Source of the DNA: Candidatus Brachybacter algidus
GTDB taxonomy: Bacteria; Bacteroidota; Bacteroidia; Chitinophagales; Saprospiraceae
Direction: 5' to 3'
NCBI GenBank assembly: GCA_016711705.1
Contig: JADJSK010000014.1
Span: 292,214 to 356,213 of the forward strand
Length of the DNA: 64,000 bases
Each line of letters begins with the position of its first letter. Positions within the stretch are counted from its first letter, which is position 1. The notes beneath the pieces are model-generated. The model had not been told where the DNA came from, made no database searches, and saw only the letters and a list, made by a program, of their open reading frames with translations. The position numbers were made by a program, and so were the translations under genes. Below are positions 54,185 through 62,800 of the stretch, piece by piece.

Positions 54185-56317
54185 ATGGCACGCAATCCTA
54201 AAAACATCAGAAATATTGTTTTGCTTGGACACTCGGGTAGTGGCAAAACCACATTAGTTGAGAATATGCTTTTCGAAGCACACGAGATTAACCGTATTGG
54301 GTCGGTGGACGACAATAGTTCCACATCCGATTACGTAGAAATAGAAAAAGACAGGCATAGTTCAGTATATTCTTCATTGATGCATGTCAATTGGAAAGAC
54401 TCAAAAATTAATATCATCGATACACCAGGTTCTGATGACCTTGTCGGCGAGAGCATTTCTTCCATGAAAGTTGCAGACACAGCTGTTTTGCTTGTGAATG
54501 CTAAATATGGGGTGGAAGTCGGCACTGAACTCATTTGGGAATATGTAGAAGCATTTCATTTACCGACCGTGATCGCTATTAATCATTTAGATAGTCCTCA
54601 GGCTGATTATGACAGATCTGTCGCTCAGGCCATAGATCGCTTTGGTTCCAAAGTGGTTGAGGTTCAGTATCCATTGGACGCCGGAGCTAACTTTTCTACG
54701 ATTGTTGATGCGCTCAGAATGGTTGTTTACAAGTTTCCAGCCAAAGGAGGTAAGCCAACGAAAGAAGATATTCCCGCAGCTGAAATGGAGCGTGCAAAAG
54801 AGCTTCATAACAAGCTTGTAGAGATAGCTGCAGAGAATGAGGAAGGACTTATGGAGCGTTATTTTGAGGAAGGCACGCTCAGCGAAGATGATCTGGCCAA
54901 AGGATTGACTATTGCACTTGCCAATCAACAATTTTTTCCAATATTTTGTATATCCGCAGGTAAAAATATGGGAAGTGGCAGATTGATGGGTTTCCTGAAT
55001 GATATTGCACCATCTCCTGCGGATAGGCCAGAGGCAAAGCTCGAAGATGGTAAAACTCTGGCGTGCGATCCTGATAAGGATACCACATTATTTATTTACA
55101 AAACTATTTCCGAAGCCAATGTCGGCAATGTCAGTTATTTCAAGGTATATAGCGGCACGATAAAGACAGGTGACGAAATCACAAATGCCGAAAATGGAAC
55201 GGTCGAAAGGCTCAACCATATATTTATATCCAATGGCAAAAATCGCTCAGAGATTCCTCAACTTGTAGCCGGTGATCTTGGAGTTACGGTAAAATTAAAA
55301 AACTCTCATACCAATAATACACTCAATGGCAAAGGTGTTGGAAGAAAAATAGAATTGATTGAGTTTCCAGAGCCTCGTTTCAGAACAGCTATGGTTCCAC
55401 CTGATAAAAACAGCCTTGAAAAAGTGGCGCGTGCCCTTACGATAGTTCATGAAGAAGATCCGACCCTTGTAGTGGAACATTCTGTTGAACTGAAACAAAC
55501 TATTCTGCATGGTCAGGGTCAGCTGCACTTGGATATAGTAAAAGCAAAAATAGAGAAGACATTTGGCTTAAAGATCGAATTTGAAAAGCCAAAAATTCCA
55601 TATAGAGAGACGATCAGGCAAAGTGTGGATGAGGTTTACAGGCATAAGAAACAAAGTGGCGGTGCAGGACAGTTTGCTGAGTTGCACATGCGTATAGAGC
55701 CTTATCATGACGGTATGCCTAATCCTGTAGGACTTTCAGTTCGAAATTCAGAAGTAGATGAGTTGCCATGGGGCGGAAAATTAGTCTTTAATTGGTGCAT
55801 CGTCGGTGGAACGATTGATTCCAGATTTTCAAATGCAATAAAAAAGGGTATTTTGATGAAGATGGAGGAAGGGCCGTTGACAGGTTCCAGATGCCGTGAT
55901 ATTCGAGTCTCTATATTCGATGGTAAGATGCACCCTGTGGATAGTAATGATATGGCTTTTCAGCTGGCATCTACTATGGCCTTTAAGATTGCATTCAAAA
56001 AGGCCAATCCAAAGTTGCTGGAGCCGGTGTTTGACCTTGAAGTTTTATCACCTGAAGATATGGTAGGAGAGGTGATGGGTGATCTGCAAACGCGCAGAGC
56101 AATGATCACAGGAATGGATTCGGAGGGACACTATCAAAAGATCAATGCCAAGGTTCCGCTATCAGAATTGTTTGGCTACTCCTCTAGTTTGAGGTCTATC
56201 ACGCAGGGTAGGGCTAAGTTCAAGCGTTCATTCAGTGAATATGCGGAAACGCCACCTGATGTTCAAAAGGTGTTAATAGATAGTCATGTTGATAATGATG
56301 AGCATGGAGAGCATTAA
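54185..56317 (+). CDS. Elongation factor G paralogue (EF-G-like GTPase)
   Basis: A 710-residue five-domain translational GTPase. G1 is GHSGSGKT (15-22), G3 is DTPG (79-82) and G4 is NHLD (133-136) instead of the canonical NKxD. Domains III-V run from about 390, with domain IV holding GGAGQFAEL and domain V ending near ITQGRAKF. The switch regions lack the usual RGITI stretch (here DRHSSVYSS). This marks a second, EF-G-2-like protein rather than the housekeeping FusA. Such paralogues may not hydrolyse GTP normally and may act in recycling or stress. No rpsG/tufA context is nearby. Confidence 0.85.
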   Translation: MARNPKNIRNIVLLGHSGSGKTTLVENMLFEAHEINRIGSVDDNSSTSDYVEIEKDRHSSVYSSLMHVNWKDSKINIIDTPGSDDLVGESISSMKVADTAVLLVNAKYGVEVGTELIWEYVEAFHLPTVIAINHLDSPQADYDRSVAQAIDRFGSKVVEVQYPLDAGANFSTIVDALRMVVYKFPAKGGKPTKEDIPAAEMERAKELHNKLVEIAAENEEGLMERYFEEGTLSEDDLAKGLTIALANQQFFPIFCISAGKNMGSGRLMGFLNDIAPSPADRPEAKLEDGKTLACDPDKDTTLFIYKTISEANVGNVSYFKVYSGTIKTGDEITNAENGTVERLNHIFISNGKNRSEIPQLVAGDLGVTVKLKNSHTNNTLNGKGVGRKIELIEFPEPRFRTAMVPPDKNSLEKVARALTIVHEEDPTLVVEHSVELKQTILHGQGQLHLDIVKAKIEKTFGLKIEFEKPKIPYRETIRQSVDEVYRHKKQSGGAGQFAELHMRIEPYHDGMPNPVGLSVRNSEVDELPWGGKLVFNWCIVGGTIDSRFSNAIKKGILMKMEEGPLTGSRCRDIRVSIFDGKMHPVDSNDMAFQLASTMAFKIAFKKANPKLLEPVFDLEVLSPEDMVGEVMGDLQTRRAMITGMDSEGHYQKINAKVPLSELFGYSSSLRSITQGRAKFKRSFSEYAETPPDVQKVLIDSHVDNDEHGEH

Positions 56318-56485
56318 AAATGAGAATTGATTATTTAAAATAAATATTTTATAACACTGATGATTCATAAGATTTTAGCAAGGTTTGTAAGATAACTTTT
56401 TTAAAAAATATTAATCTATTATAAAATATTTTATTATAATAATTTATATATTTGTTTGGAATATTTATAAAATAAAAGTTTACAC

Positions 56486-56848
56486 GTGGATAATAATCGA
56501 CCTTTTAGAAAGCCTGACAGTGTTTTTTCAAGTAAAATAAAAGCAGGAAAGCGCAGAACATACTTCTTTGACGTAAAGCAAACTAAGGGAGAAGATTATT
56601 TTATAACGCTTACCGAAAGTACCAAGAAGTTTAACTCTGAAGGTGTAGAGCGTCACAAGATCTTTTTGTATAAGGAAGATTTCAATAGGTTTTTAGCAGG
56701 ACTTCAGGAGACGATCGATCATGTAAAGACCACATTGATGCCGGACTACGACTTTGATGAGTTTGCGCGCCGACAGGAGGAATTTGAAAAGGAATATCAA
56801 AGTCGTAAAGAGGGTGAGAATGCATCTGAAGATGATATGGGTTGGTAA
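56486..56848 (+). CDS. DUF3276/PUR-domain nucleic-acid-binding protein
   Basis: A 120-residue protein with the PUR-alpha-like domain of DUF3276 (SSKIKAGKRRTYFFDVKQTKGEDYFITLTES...RHKIFLYKEDFNRFLAGL). In Borrelia the family member BpuR binds DNA and RNA. The protein ends with a charged acidic tail. It starts with GTG (MDNNRPFRK). It is widely conserved in Bacteroidota and likely has a regulatory role as an RNA- or DNA-binding homodimer. Confidence 0.88.
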   Translation: MDNNRPFRKPDSVFSSKIKAGKRRTYFFDVKQTKGEDYFITLTESTKKFNSEGVERHKIFLYKEDFNRFLAGLQETIDHVKTTLMPDYDFDEFARRQEEFEKEYQSRKEGENASEDDMGW

Positions 56849-56977
56849 AATTTAATTGTTAATTGTAATTTATTAGTTGTTATTTGGATTCCAATGGATT
56901 GAGATTTGGTTTCAAAATTAGTTTGAAATAAATTTTGATATTACTTTGAATTTTAAGTAATGACATTAGATAAGATG

Positions 56978-57010
56978 AATGCCATTCAGATACAAAGTCT
57001 GAATGGCATT
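56978..57010. terminator. Bidirectional hairpin terminator
   Basis: A perfect 13-bp stem, AATGCCATTCAGA paired with TCTGAATGGCATT, with a 7-nt loop and AT-rich flanks. It lies between the DUF3276 gene and the T9SS tail fragment on the opposite strand. Confidence 0.65.
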
Positions 57011-57027
57011 TATAATTTTATACTTTA

Positions 57028-57150
57028 TTAGAGAAGGATCACTTTTTTGTTTTCCATAATATTGCCCTTAGTATCACTTATTTTAACGAGATATATTTCA
57101 GAAGGTCTTCCCGTTAGATCTATATTTACGGATTGGTCGAAGTTAGGTTC
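57028..57150 (-). pseudogene. Orphan T9SS C-terminal domain fragment
   Basis: About 40 codons on the minus strand reading EPNFDQSVNIDLTGRPSEIY, then LVKISDTKGNIMENKKVILL and stop. The DLTGRPSEIYLVKI pattern is the end of a type A T9SS sorting domain. Upstream of it the reading frame is lost within the first degenerate unit of the 167-bp array. The rest of the secreted protein is gone, so this is a gene remnant that once carried the secretion tail. Confidence 0.65.
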
Positions 57151-58341
57151 GCTATCGTTCCGAACGATTTATTAATTTATGATTGGATACCTCCCAAGAA
57201 TGACTAAAATCAATGCTCTTTCAAAAAGTATGTGTTAAAGTATCCAAAAATGGGGACGAGGAGGCTCTCAAGTAATTGACAATCAATCAAATGTAGACTT
57301 AACGGTTCACAACCGTTGGGAACGGTTCCGAACGAATATTATTTTGGGTTTCATTAACCCCCAAGAGTGTGTGATACCAATGTTCTTATCAAAAAGTTTA
57401 TCGGAAAATATCAAAAAATGTTGACGAGACAACTTGTAAATAATTGATAACCAGTCGGATGTAGACTTAACGGTTCGCAACGGTTGGGAACGGTTCCGAA
57501 CGGTTATTAATTTGGGTTTAAGTACCTCCCAAGAGTAAGCCATACCAGTGGTCTTTGCAAAAAGTATATGTGAGAATATCAAAAAATATCGACGAAACAA
57601 CTTGTAAACAATTGATAACCAGTCGGATGCAGACTTAACAGTTCGCAACGGTTGGGAACGGTTCCAAATTGTTTTTTGGGTCAGGTACCTCACAAGAGTG
57701 TGTCATACCAATGCTAATGCAAAAAAGTGCATTGGAATGTATCAAAAAAGTTTAACGGATAGTCTCTCAAATAATTGACAATCAGTTTGATATGGACTTA
57801 ACGGTTCGCAACGGTTGGGAACGGTTCCGAACGGATATTAATTTGGGATTAAGCACCTCCCAAGATTAAGTCATACCGGTGGTCTTGCAAAAAAGTGTAT
57901 GGACTGTATTAAAAAATGTTGACGAAACAACTTGTAAGCAATTGATAATCAATTAAATGTAGACTTAACGGTTCGCAACGGTTGGGAACGGTTCCGAACG
58001 GTTATTAATTTGGGTTTAAGTACCTCCCAAGAGTAAGCCATACCGGTGGTCTTACAAAAAGTTTATGGAGTATATCAAAAAATGTCGACGAAACAACTTG
58101 TAAATAACTGATAATCAATTAAATGTAGATTTAACGGTTCGCAACCGTTGGGAACGGTTCCGAACGAATATTATTTTGGGTTTCATTAACCCCAAGAGTG
58201 TGTGATACCAATGTTCTTATCAAAAAGTTTATCGGAGAATATCAAAAAATGTCGACGAAACAACTTGTAAGCAATTGATAACCAGTCGGATTTAGACTTA
58301 ACGGTTCGCAACCGTTGGGAACGGTTCCGAACGGTTAGTAA
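57130..58341. repeat. Tandem array of ~167-bp units with four AACSGTT boxes each
   Basis: Seven full units and one degenerate first unit. The core box starts at ~57301, 57469, 57637, 57800, 57967, 58133 and 58300, that is, spacing 168, 168, 163, 167, 166 and 167 bp. Each core is about 37 bp and contains four AACSGTT heptamers (S = C or G, so each is self-complementary apart from its centre), each separated by 3 bp: a 10-bp pitch. Units 1 and 6 share one spacer type (TTTCATTAACCCC...), while units 2 and 5 share another (TTTAAGTACCTCCCAAGAG). Minus-strand open frames through it are a by-product. Confidence 0.9.
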
Positions 58342-58453
58342 TATTAAATTTTTTTCAACCAACTTAATCACATTTTTCAAACTATTTTGTAACTTCGCCT
58401 AACATCCACATCCATTTTTTCAAATAATTTTTTAACTTCAAACCACATATTAA

Positions 58454-58822
58454 ATGAAAGGCAAATGTAAATTATGTAATGATACCTTCGTAGGTAGGGC
58501 TGGTAAAATGTTCTGTACCATAAAATGTAAAACCATTTACCACAAAGATTTAATTGAAAAAACAAATTTTGCTGCCATCCCCACTGACAAAATTCTTCAC
58601 AGAAATAGATCCATTCTTTTCGAAATTATGGATGCAGGCAACTTCAAACAAAAGAAGGTAGAGCGGAAATTATTGGATTCCAAGAAATTTAATTGGCACC
58701 ATTATACCCATGTCCACAAAAATGTCAAAGGCAAACTTCTGCAAATCATTTATGATTATTCCTGGATGATCTTTTCTGACCAGGAAGTACTAATTAAAAA
58801 GGTTAACAAAATCACTATATAA
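58454..58822 (+). CDS. Small zinc-finger protein, conserved in Bacteroidota
   Basis: A 122-residue protein. The N-terminus is a CxxC...CxxxC zinc ribbon (Cys5, Cys8, Cys21, Cys25: CKLC...FCTIKCKTIYH). The basic middle part, KILHRNRSILFEIMDAG, and a C-terminal half rich in aromatic residues follow. It resembles a widespread Bacteroidota family of unannotated zinc-ribbon proteins (usual C-terminus with YFC-type motifs). It starts immediately downstream of the 167-bp array, and its upstream region contains the last AACSGTT box 115 bp before the ATG. Binding to the array is a hypothesis only. Confidence 0.6.
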   Translation: MKGKCKLCNDTFVGRAGKMFCTIKCKTIYHKDLIEKTNFAAIPTDKILHRNRSILFEIMDAGNFKQKKVERKLLDSKKFNWHHYTHVHKNVKGKLLQIIYDYSWMIFSDQEVLIKKVNKITI

Positions 58823-58891
58823 TTCTTATCTAATGAATTTGCCAAAATCAAAAAAATAGCTTAACGAATAGAGGATTTTAAAATGCGCAGA

Positions 58892-58951
58892 TTATTACCG
58901 ATTACCCATTACCCATCACCCATTACCCATTACCCATTACCCATCACCCAT
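58892..58951. repeat. ATTACCC heptamer tandem repeat
   Basis: About eight 7-bp units of ATTACCC/ATCACCC in the convergent gap between the zinc-finger gene and rpoD. It is part of the intergenic period-7 class. Confidence 0.7.
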
Positions 58952-58981
58952 GAATAATCAGTTATTCTGACAATTTTAAAT

Positions 58982-59022
58982 AAAAAAGACCCGCAATATT
59001 CACATCGCAGGTCTGATTTTTT
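58982..59022. terminator. Bidirectional terminator for rpoD
   Basis: An AGACCCGC/GCAGGTCT stem (58987-59014, one G-U type mismatch) has an A-run on the left and a T-run on the right, 33 bp past the rpoD stop. Confidence 0.75.
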
Positions 59023-59054
59023 GCATTTTCTGAAGTTTGCCTTCAAAAATCTTA

Positions 59055-59924
59055 TTAATTACCTAAATAGTGCTTAAGTAATTTACTTCTTGATACAGAT
59101 CGTAATTTATTAATTGCTTTATCCTTTATCTGGCGCACACGTTCGCGTGTTAATCCAAATTTATCTCCAATATCTTCCAGAGACATTGGATGATCGATGC
59201 CAATTCCGAAGTACAACTTGATCACATCACATTGCCTATCAGTCAGCGTACTAAGTGAGCGTTCTATCTCGCGACGTAATGATTCAACATATTCCAAAGC
59301 AGAGTCTGTGCCTGGTGTGCTACTGTTTTCAAGAACATCCATAAGTGAATTGTCTTCACCGTCTACGAAAGGCGCATCCATAGATACGTGTCTCGCAGCC
59401 ACACCCAAGGTAGTTTCAACCTCTTCTGTCGGAATCTCTAAAATAGAGGCTAATTCTTCAGCTGAAGGCTCTCTTTCAAATTTTTGTTCCAATTCTGAAA
59501 AAGCACGATTGATCTTGTTCAATGATCCAACCTTGTTCAATGGCAATCTTACAATTCTTGATTGTTCTGCCAAAGCCTGAAGGATGGATTGACGAATCCA
59601 CCAAACTGCATAGGAGATAAATTTAAATCCTCTAGTCTCATCGAAACGCTGCGCAGCTTTAATCAAACCAAGATTACCTTCATTGATAAGATCACTGAGT
59701 GACAAACCTTGATTTTGATATTGTTTGGCAACAGATACTACAAATCTTAAATTTCCTTTAGTTAATCTCTCCAGGGCTTCTTGATCTCCCTGTTTGATTC
59801 TTTTTGCCAAGTCTACTTCCTCTTCCGGTGTCAACAAGTCTACTTTACCTATCTCTTGTAGGTATTTCTCCAAGGATTGACTTTCCCTGTTGGTTATCGA
59901 CTTGGTTATTTTTAGTTGCCTCAT
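59055..59924 (-). CDS. rpoD: Primary RNA polymerase sigma factor (sigma-70)
   Basis: A 289-residue Bacteroidota-type housekeeping sigma factor. It lacks the large N-terminal region 1.1 and the non-conserved insert of E. coli RpoD. The order is region 1.2 (SLEKYLQEIGKVDLLTPEEE), region 2 (NLRFVVSVAKQYQNQGLSLSDLINEGNLGLIKAAQRFDETRGFKF...YAVWWIRQ), region 3 and region 4 (LTRERVRQIKDKAINKLR). It directs transcription from TAnnTTTG/-33 promoters, as seen elsewhere in this window. It has its own terminator and a -7 box upstream. Confidence 0.96.
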   Translation of the reverse strand: MRQLKITKSITNRESQSLEKYLQEIGKVDLLTPEEEVDLAKRIKQGDQEALERLTKGNLRFVVSVAKQYQNQGLSLSDLINEGNLGLIKAAQRFDETRGFKFISYAVWWIRQSILQALAEQSRIVRLPLNKVGSLNKINRAFSELEQKFEREPSAEELASILEIPTEEVETTLGVAARHVSMDAPFVDGEDNSLMDVLENSSTPGTDSALEYVESLRREIERSLSTLTDRQCDVIKLYFGIGIDHPMSLEDIGDKFGLTRERVRQIKDKAINKLRSVSRSKLLKHYLGN

Positions 59925-59950
59925 TAAATTTTATTATTTAAAAACGGATG

Positions 59951-59958
59951 CAAAGTTA
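59951..59958 (-). promoter_or_regulatory. Bacteroidota -7 box (TAACTTTG) upstream of rpoD
   Basis: A TAnnTTTG match on the minus strand, 27 bp before the rpoD ATG. No good -33 element is seen. The rest of the 59925-60233 gap is AT-rich with no other feature. Confidence 0.5.
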
Positions 59959-60233
59959 CAACAAATTATTGTCTTAAAGTGCAGAACATCCTAAATCGTA
60001 TAATGTTTAGCTCCGCTTAAAAGTTCACTAATCTTGTAAACTTCTTAAATATAAAGAATATTTTTTAACAAAAAAACTTTCTTATGCTAGAATTATATTT
60101 AATTTACCCCCAAAATCAAAATATAACTTATTTTAATTTTTTGGTGTACATCCCTATTTTCTAATAAAATAAGGCATTTCGAAAGAATTGAGAACGTTCA
60201 CTATTCACTTTCAACACGCGTCAAATAAAATAG

Positions 60234-60617
60234 ATGAAGAAGACACAATTCGAAATAGAGTATTTATTCAGGGCTTCGCCCACCATTATCTACACCTTCA
60301 TAACTACGCCTGCGTGCCTTATTCGCTGGTTTTGTGAGGAAGCAGATGTAGACAATGATCTCTTTACTTTCCGTTGGAAAGATTCTGAAGAGACAGCCAT
60401 TCTAGTGGACGACTTTGAAGATGAGTTGCTGAGATTCCGTTGGGAAGATGCAGTAAGTGACAATGAATTTCTTGAATTTATTCTTGAGACATCTCCAGTC
60501 ACTGAGGAAACAATCCTCCGCCTCATCGGTTGGGCAGAACCAATTGACCATCAATTTCAAATTGATTTTTGGAACAATCAAATGAAAGCGCTTAAAAAAG
60601 CGATGGGTGAGAGCTAG
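60234..60617 (+). CDS. START-like domain protein
   Basis: A 127-residue protein of the START/AHSA1-like (SRPBCC) superfamily as found in Bacteroidota, one domain, normal length. Key regions are the first strand and N-terminal helix (FEIEYLFRASPTIIYTFITT), CLIRWFCEEADV, the strands FRWKDSEETA and LRFRWED, and the C-terminal amphipathic helix (FQIDFWNNQMKALKKAM). Such domains bind hydrophobic ligands in a central cavity. The ligand here is unknown. It is encoded divergently from rpoD. Confidence 0.8.
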   Translation: MKKTQFEIEYLFRASPTIIYTFITTPACLIRWFCEEADVDNDLFTFRWKDSEETAILVDDFEDELLRFRWEDAVSDNEFLEFILETSPVTEETILRLIGWAEPIDHQFQIDFWNNQMKALKKAMGES

Positions 60618-60669
60618 ATATTTTTAATTTTTATTCAAACTATAACTTCCTTCCTAAAATATATTAAGT

Positions 60670-62118
60670 ATGAGTGGTTCAGACCAGGATTTTAAACAAT
60701 CATTAAGTCTTACAGATGCCACCATGCTGGTAGCTGGTTCTATGATCGGTTCAGGTATATTCATCGTAAGTGCCGATGTGACTAGAAATCTTGGAAGTAG
60801 CGGCTGGATGTTGCTCGCCTGGGTCCTGGCTGGTGTCCTTACACTCATTGCGGCATTAAGCTACGGTGAATTGGCTGGAATGTTTCCGAAAGCTGGCGGG
60901 CAATACGTCTACCTTCGTGAAGCTTTTAATCCGTTGATCGCATTTATGTATGGATGGACCATGTTTACCGTCATTCAGGCAGGTACAATTGCTGCAGTCG
61001 CTGTGGCATTTGCTAAATTTACCTCTTATTTTATCCCATGGTTCGGGGAAGACAATATTTTGTTTTCTTTAGGTTCCTGGAATTTTAAAGGATCACAAGT
61101 ACTCGCTATTTTAAGCATTTTAGTATTATCTGGCATCAACCTTAGAGGGGTCAACCTGGGTAAAGTTGTTCAAACTTCTTTTACTCTTGCCAAATTGGTC
61201 GCTATCTTCGGTCTTATAATATTAGGCCTTACACTCGGTTTTAACCAGGAAATATTTACTAATAACTTTACTTTGTCCTGGGATGCACAACATTGGGATG
61301 GAAGTACTTTTTCTTCTATCAGCGGCGTGGCACTGATACTGGCACTAGGTGGTGCTATGGTCGGAACGCTCTTTTCAAGTGATGCATGGAACAATGTAAC
61401 TTTTATAGCCGGTGAGATCAAGGACCCATCCCGGAATATTCCTAAAAGTTTATTTTTTGGCACTTTGATCGTAACTGTTATTTATCTACTCACGAACGTA
61501 ACATATCTTGGCTTGCTGCCTTTGCAAGGGAGTCCGAATGGCACCGATGTCGTTTCTCAGGGTATTGCATTTGCTACAAATGACAGAGTTGGTACAGCAG
61601 CTGCCTCCCTTATTTTTGGGGTTTCTGCAGCAGCGATAATGAGTGTACTAATTATGGTTTCTACATTTGGTTGTAATAATGGACTTATCCTTTCCGGTTC
61701 AAGATTGTATTATGCTATGGCCAAGGATAACCTCTTTTTTCCAAAAGCTGGTAGATTAAATGAAAATGCTGTTCCTGGATTTGGTATAAAGGCTCAGGCT
61801 ATTTGGGCTTCTGCCTTATGTCTTACCGGAACATATGGTGCATTGTTGGATTACACCATCTTTGCAGCATTGCTATTCTATATATTGACAATTGCAGGAA
61901 TTTTTGTTCTAAGAAGGAAAAGCCCGGATACTTTCAGGCCTTATAAAGCATTTGGCTACCCTGTGCTGCCTATACTTTATATCGTTTGTGCCGCTGTGAT
62001 CGCTTTTATCTTGTTGATCGACAAAACAGAAAACACACTTCCGGGACTATTCATCGTTTTATTAGGTATCCCTGTGTATTATGTAGTTAAAAAGAAATTC
62101 GCGCCGACTGCTGAATAA
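60670..62118 (+). CDS. APC-superfamily amino acid permease
   Basis: A 482-residue, 12-span transporter of the LAT/basic amino acid-polyamine type. The first helix carries the unwound substrate motif MIGSGIFIVSADV. The consensus amphipathic loop GELAGMFPKAGGQYVYLREAF after helix two is clear, and the later KDPSRNIPKSLFFGT matches the helix VI-VII loop. It would exchange or import amino acids across the inner membrane. No substrate can be read from the sequence. It is 52 bp downstream of the START-like gene on the same strand and may share a transcript. Confidence 0.88.
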   Translation: MSGSDQDFKQSLSLTDATMLVAGSMIGSGIFIVSADVTRNLGSSGWMLLAWVLAGVLTLIAALSYGELAGMFPKAGGQYVYLREAFNPLIAFMYGWTMFTVIQAGTIAAVAVAFAKFTSYFIPWFGEDNILFSLGSWNFKGSQVLAILSILVLSGINLRGVNLGKVVQTSFTLAKLVAIFGLIILGLTLGFNQEIFTNNFTLSWDAQHWDGSTFSSISGVALILALGGAMVGTLFSSDAWNNVTFIAGEIKDPSRNIPKSLFFGTLIVTVIYLLTNVTYLGLLPLQGSPNGTDVVSQGIAFATNDRVGTAAASLIFGVSAAAIMSVLIMVSTFGCNNGLILSGSRLYYAMAKDNLFFPKAGRLNENAVPGFGIKAQAIWASALCLTGTYGALLDYTIFAALLFYILTIAGIFVLRRKSPDTFRPYKAFGYPVLPILYIVCAAVIAFILLIDKTENTLPGLFIVLLGIPVYYVVKKKFAPTAE

Positions 62119-62132
62119 ATGTGAAGAGCTTT

Positions 62133-62660
62133 AAGTTAAAGAATTAAGAAAATCATGCTGGATGGCTAATGTCTTAATTTTATATCTTGTCAAAAGTTAA
62201 GAATTCAATTTATAGGCAGAAATTTTATTGCCACTGAATTCACGAATAAATTCAATTGATCTCAAGCGGATAAATTGCCGTCCGTTTTAACCTGCGGATC
62301 CAGATTACAATTTCTAGGGTTTTAACCTCTTGTTTTTGTATCTATACATAAACATCGTTGAAATTCAAATATTAAAATTAGGAAAATCAAGGATCTTAAT
62401 GGCCCTTAATTCCTTAATGTTTATATCTTACCAAAAAGCTAAGAATTCAATTTATTAGGCAGAAATTTTATTGCCAAGAATGCACGAATAAATTCAATTG
62501 ATGTCAAGCGAATAAATTGCGTCGGTTTTAACTTGCGGATCCAGATTACAATTCCTAGGGTTTAACCACTTGTTTCTCTATCAATATATTTTAACATTAC
62601 TGAAATTTAAATATTAAAGAATTAAGAAAATCAATAAGCACTTAATGTCTCTTATTTCCT
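62133..62660. repeat. Tandem duplication of a 242-bp non-coding unit
   Basis: Two full copies and the start of a third lie between the permease and the phosphoesterase. The landmark GAATTCAATTTAT occurs at 62201 and 62443 (242 bp apart). Each unit has TTAAGAAAATCA-type words, GGCAGAAATTTTATTGCCA, AATTCAATTGAT and GCGGATCCAGATTACAATT. The copies differ at about 10-15% of positions with small indels. No coding frame runs through them. Confidence 0.75.
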
Positions 62661-62800
62661 TCATGTTTTCAATTTTTATTAACTATCTACCATATTTTGT
62701 TGAATTTCTGCAACTACTTTAATATGTTCGTGTTCGTTTAAGGTCACATTACAGCAGAATACTGTGAACAGACTATTTCCTAAAGTTATACACGATAAAA

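Noticed and set aside
57307..57693. Minus-strand open frame of 128 codons (and a second at 58186-58380) with repeated RNRSQPLRTVKS-type words
   Set aside because: It arises because two adjacent repeat units are 168 bp, a multiple of three; the frame breaks as soon as the unit length changes, so it is not a protein.
57130..58341. CRISPR array
   Set aside because: The unit is ~167 bp, the segments between cores are homologous to each other rather than unique, and no cas gene is near.
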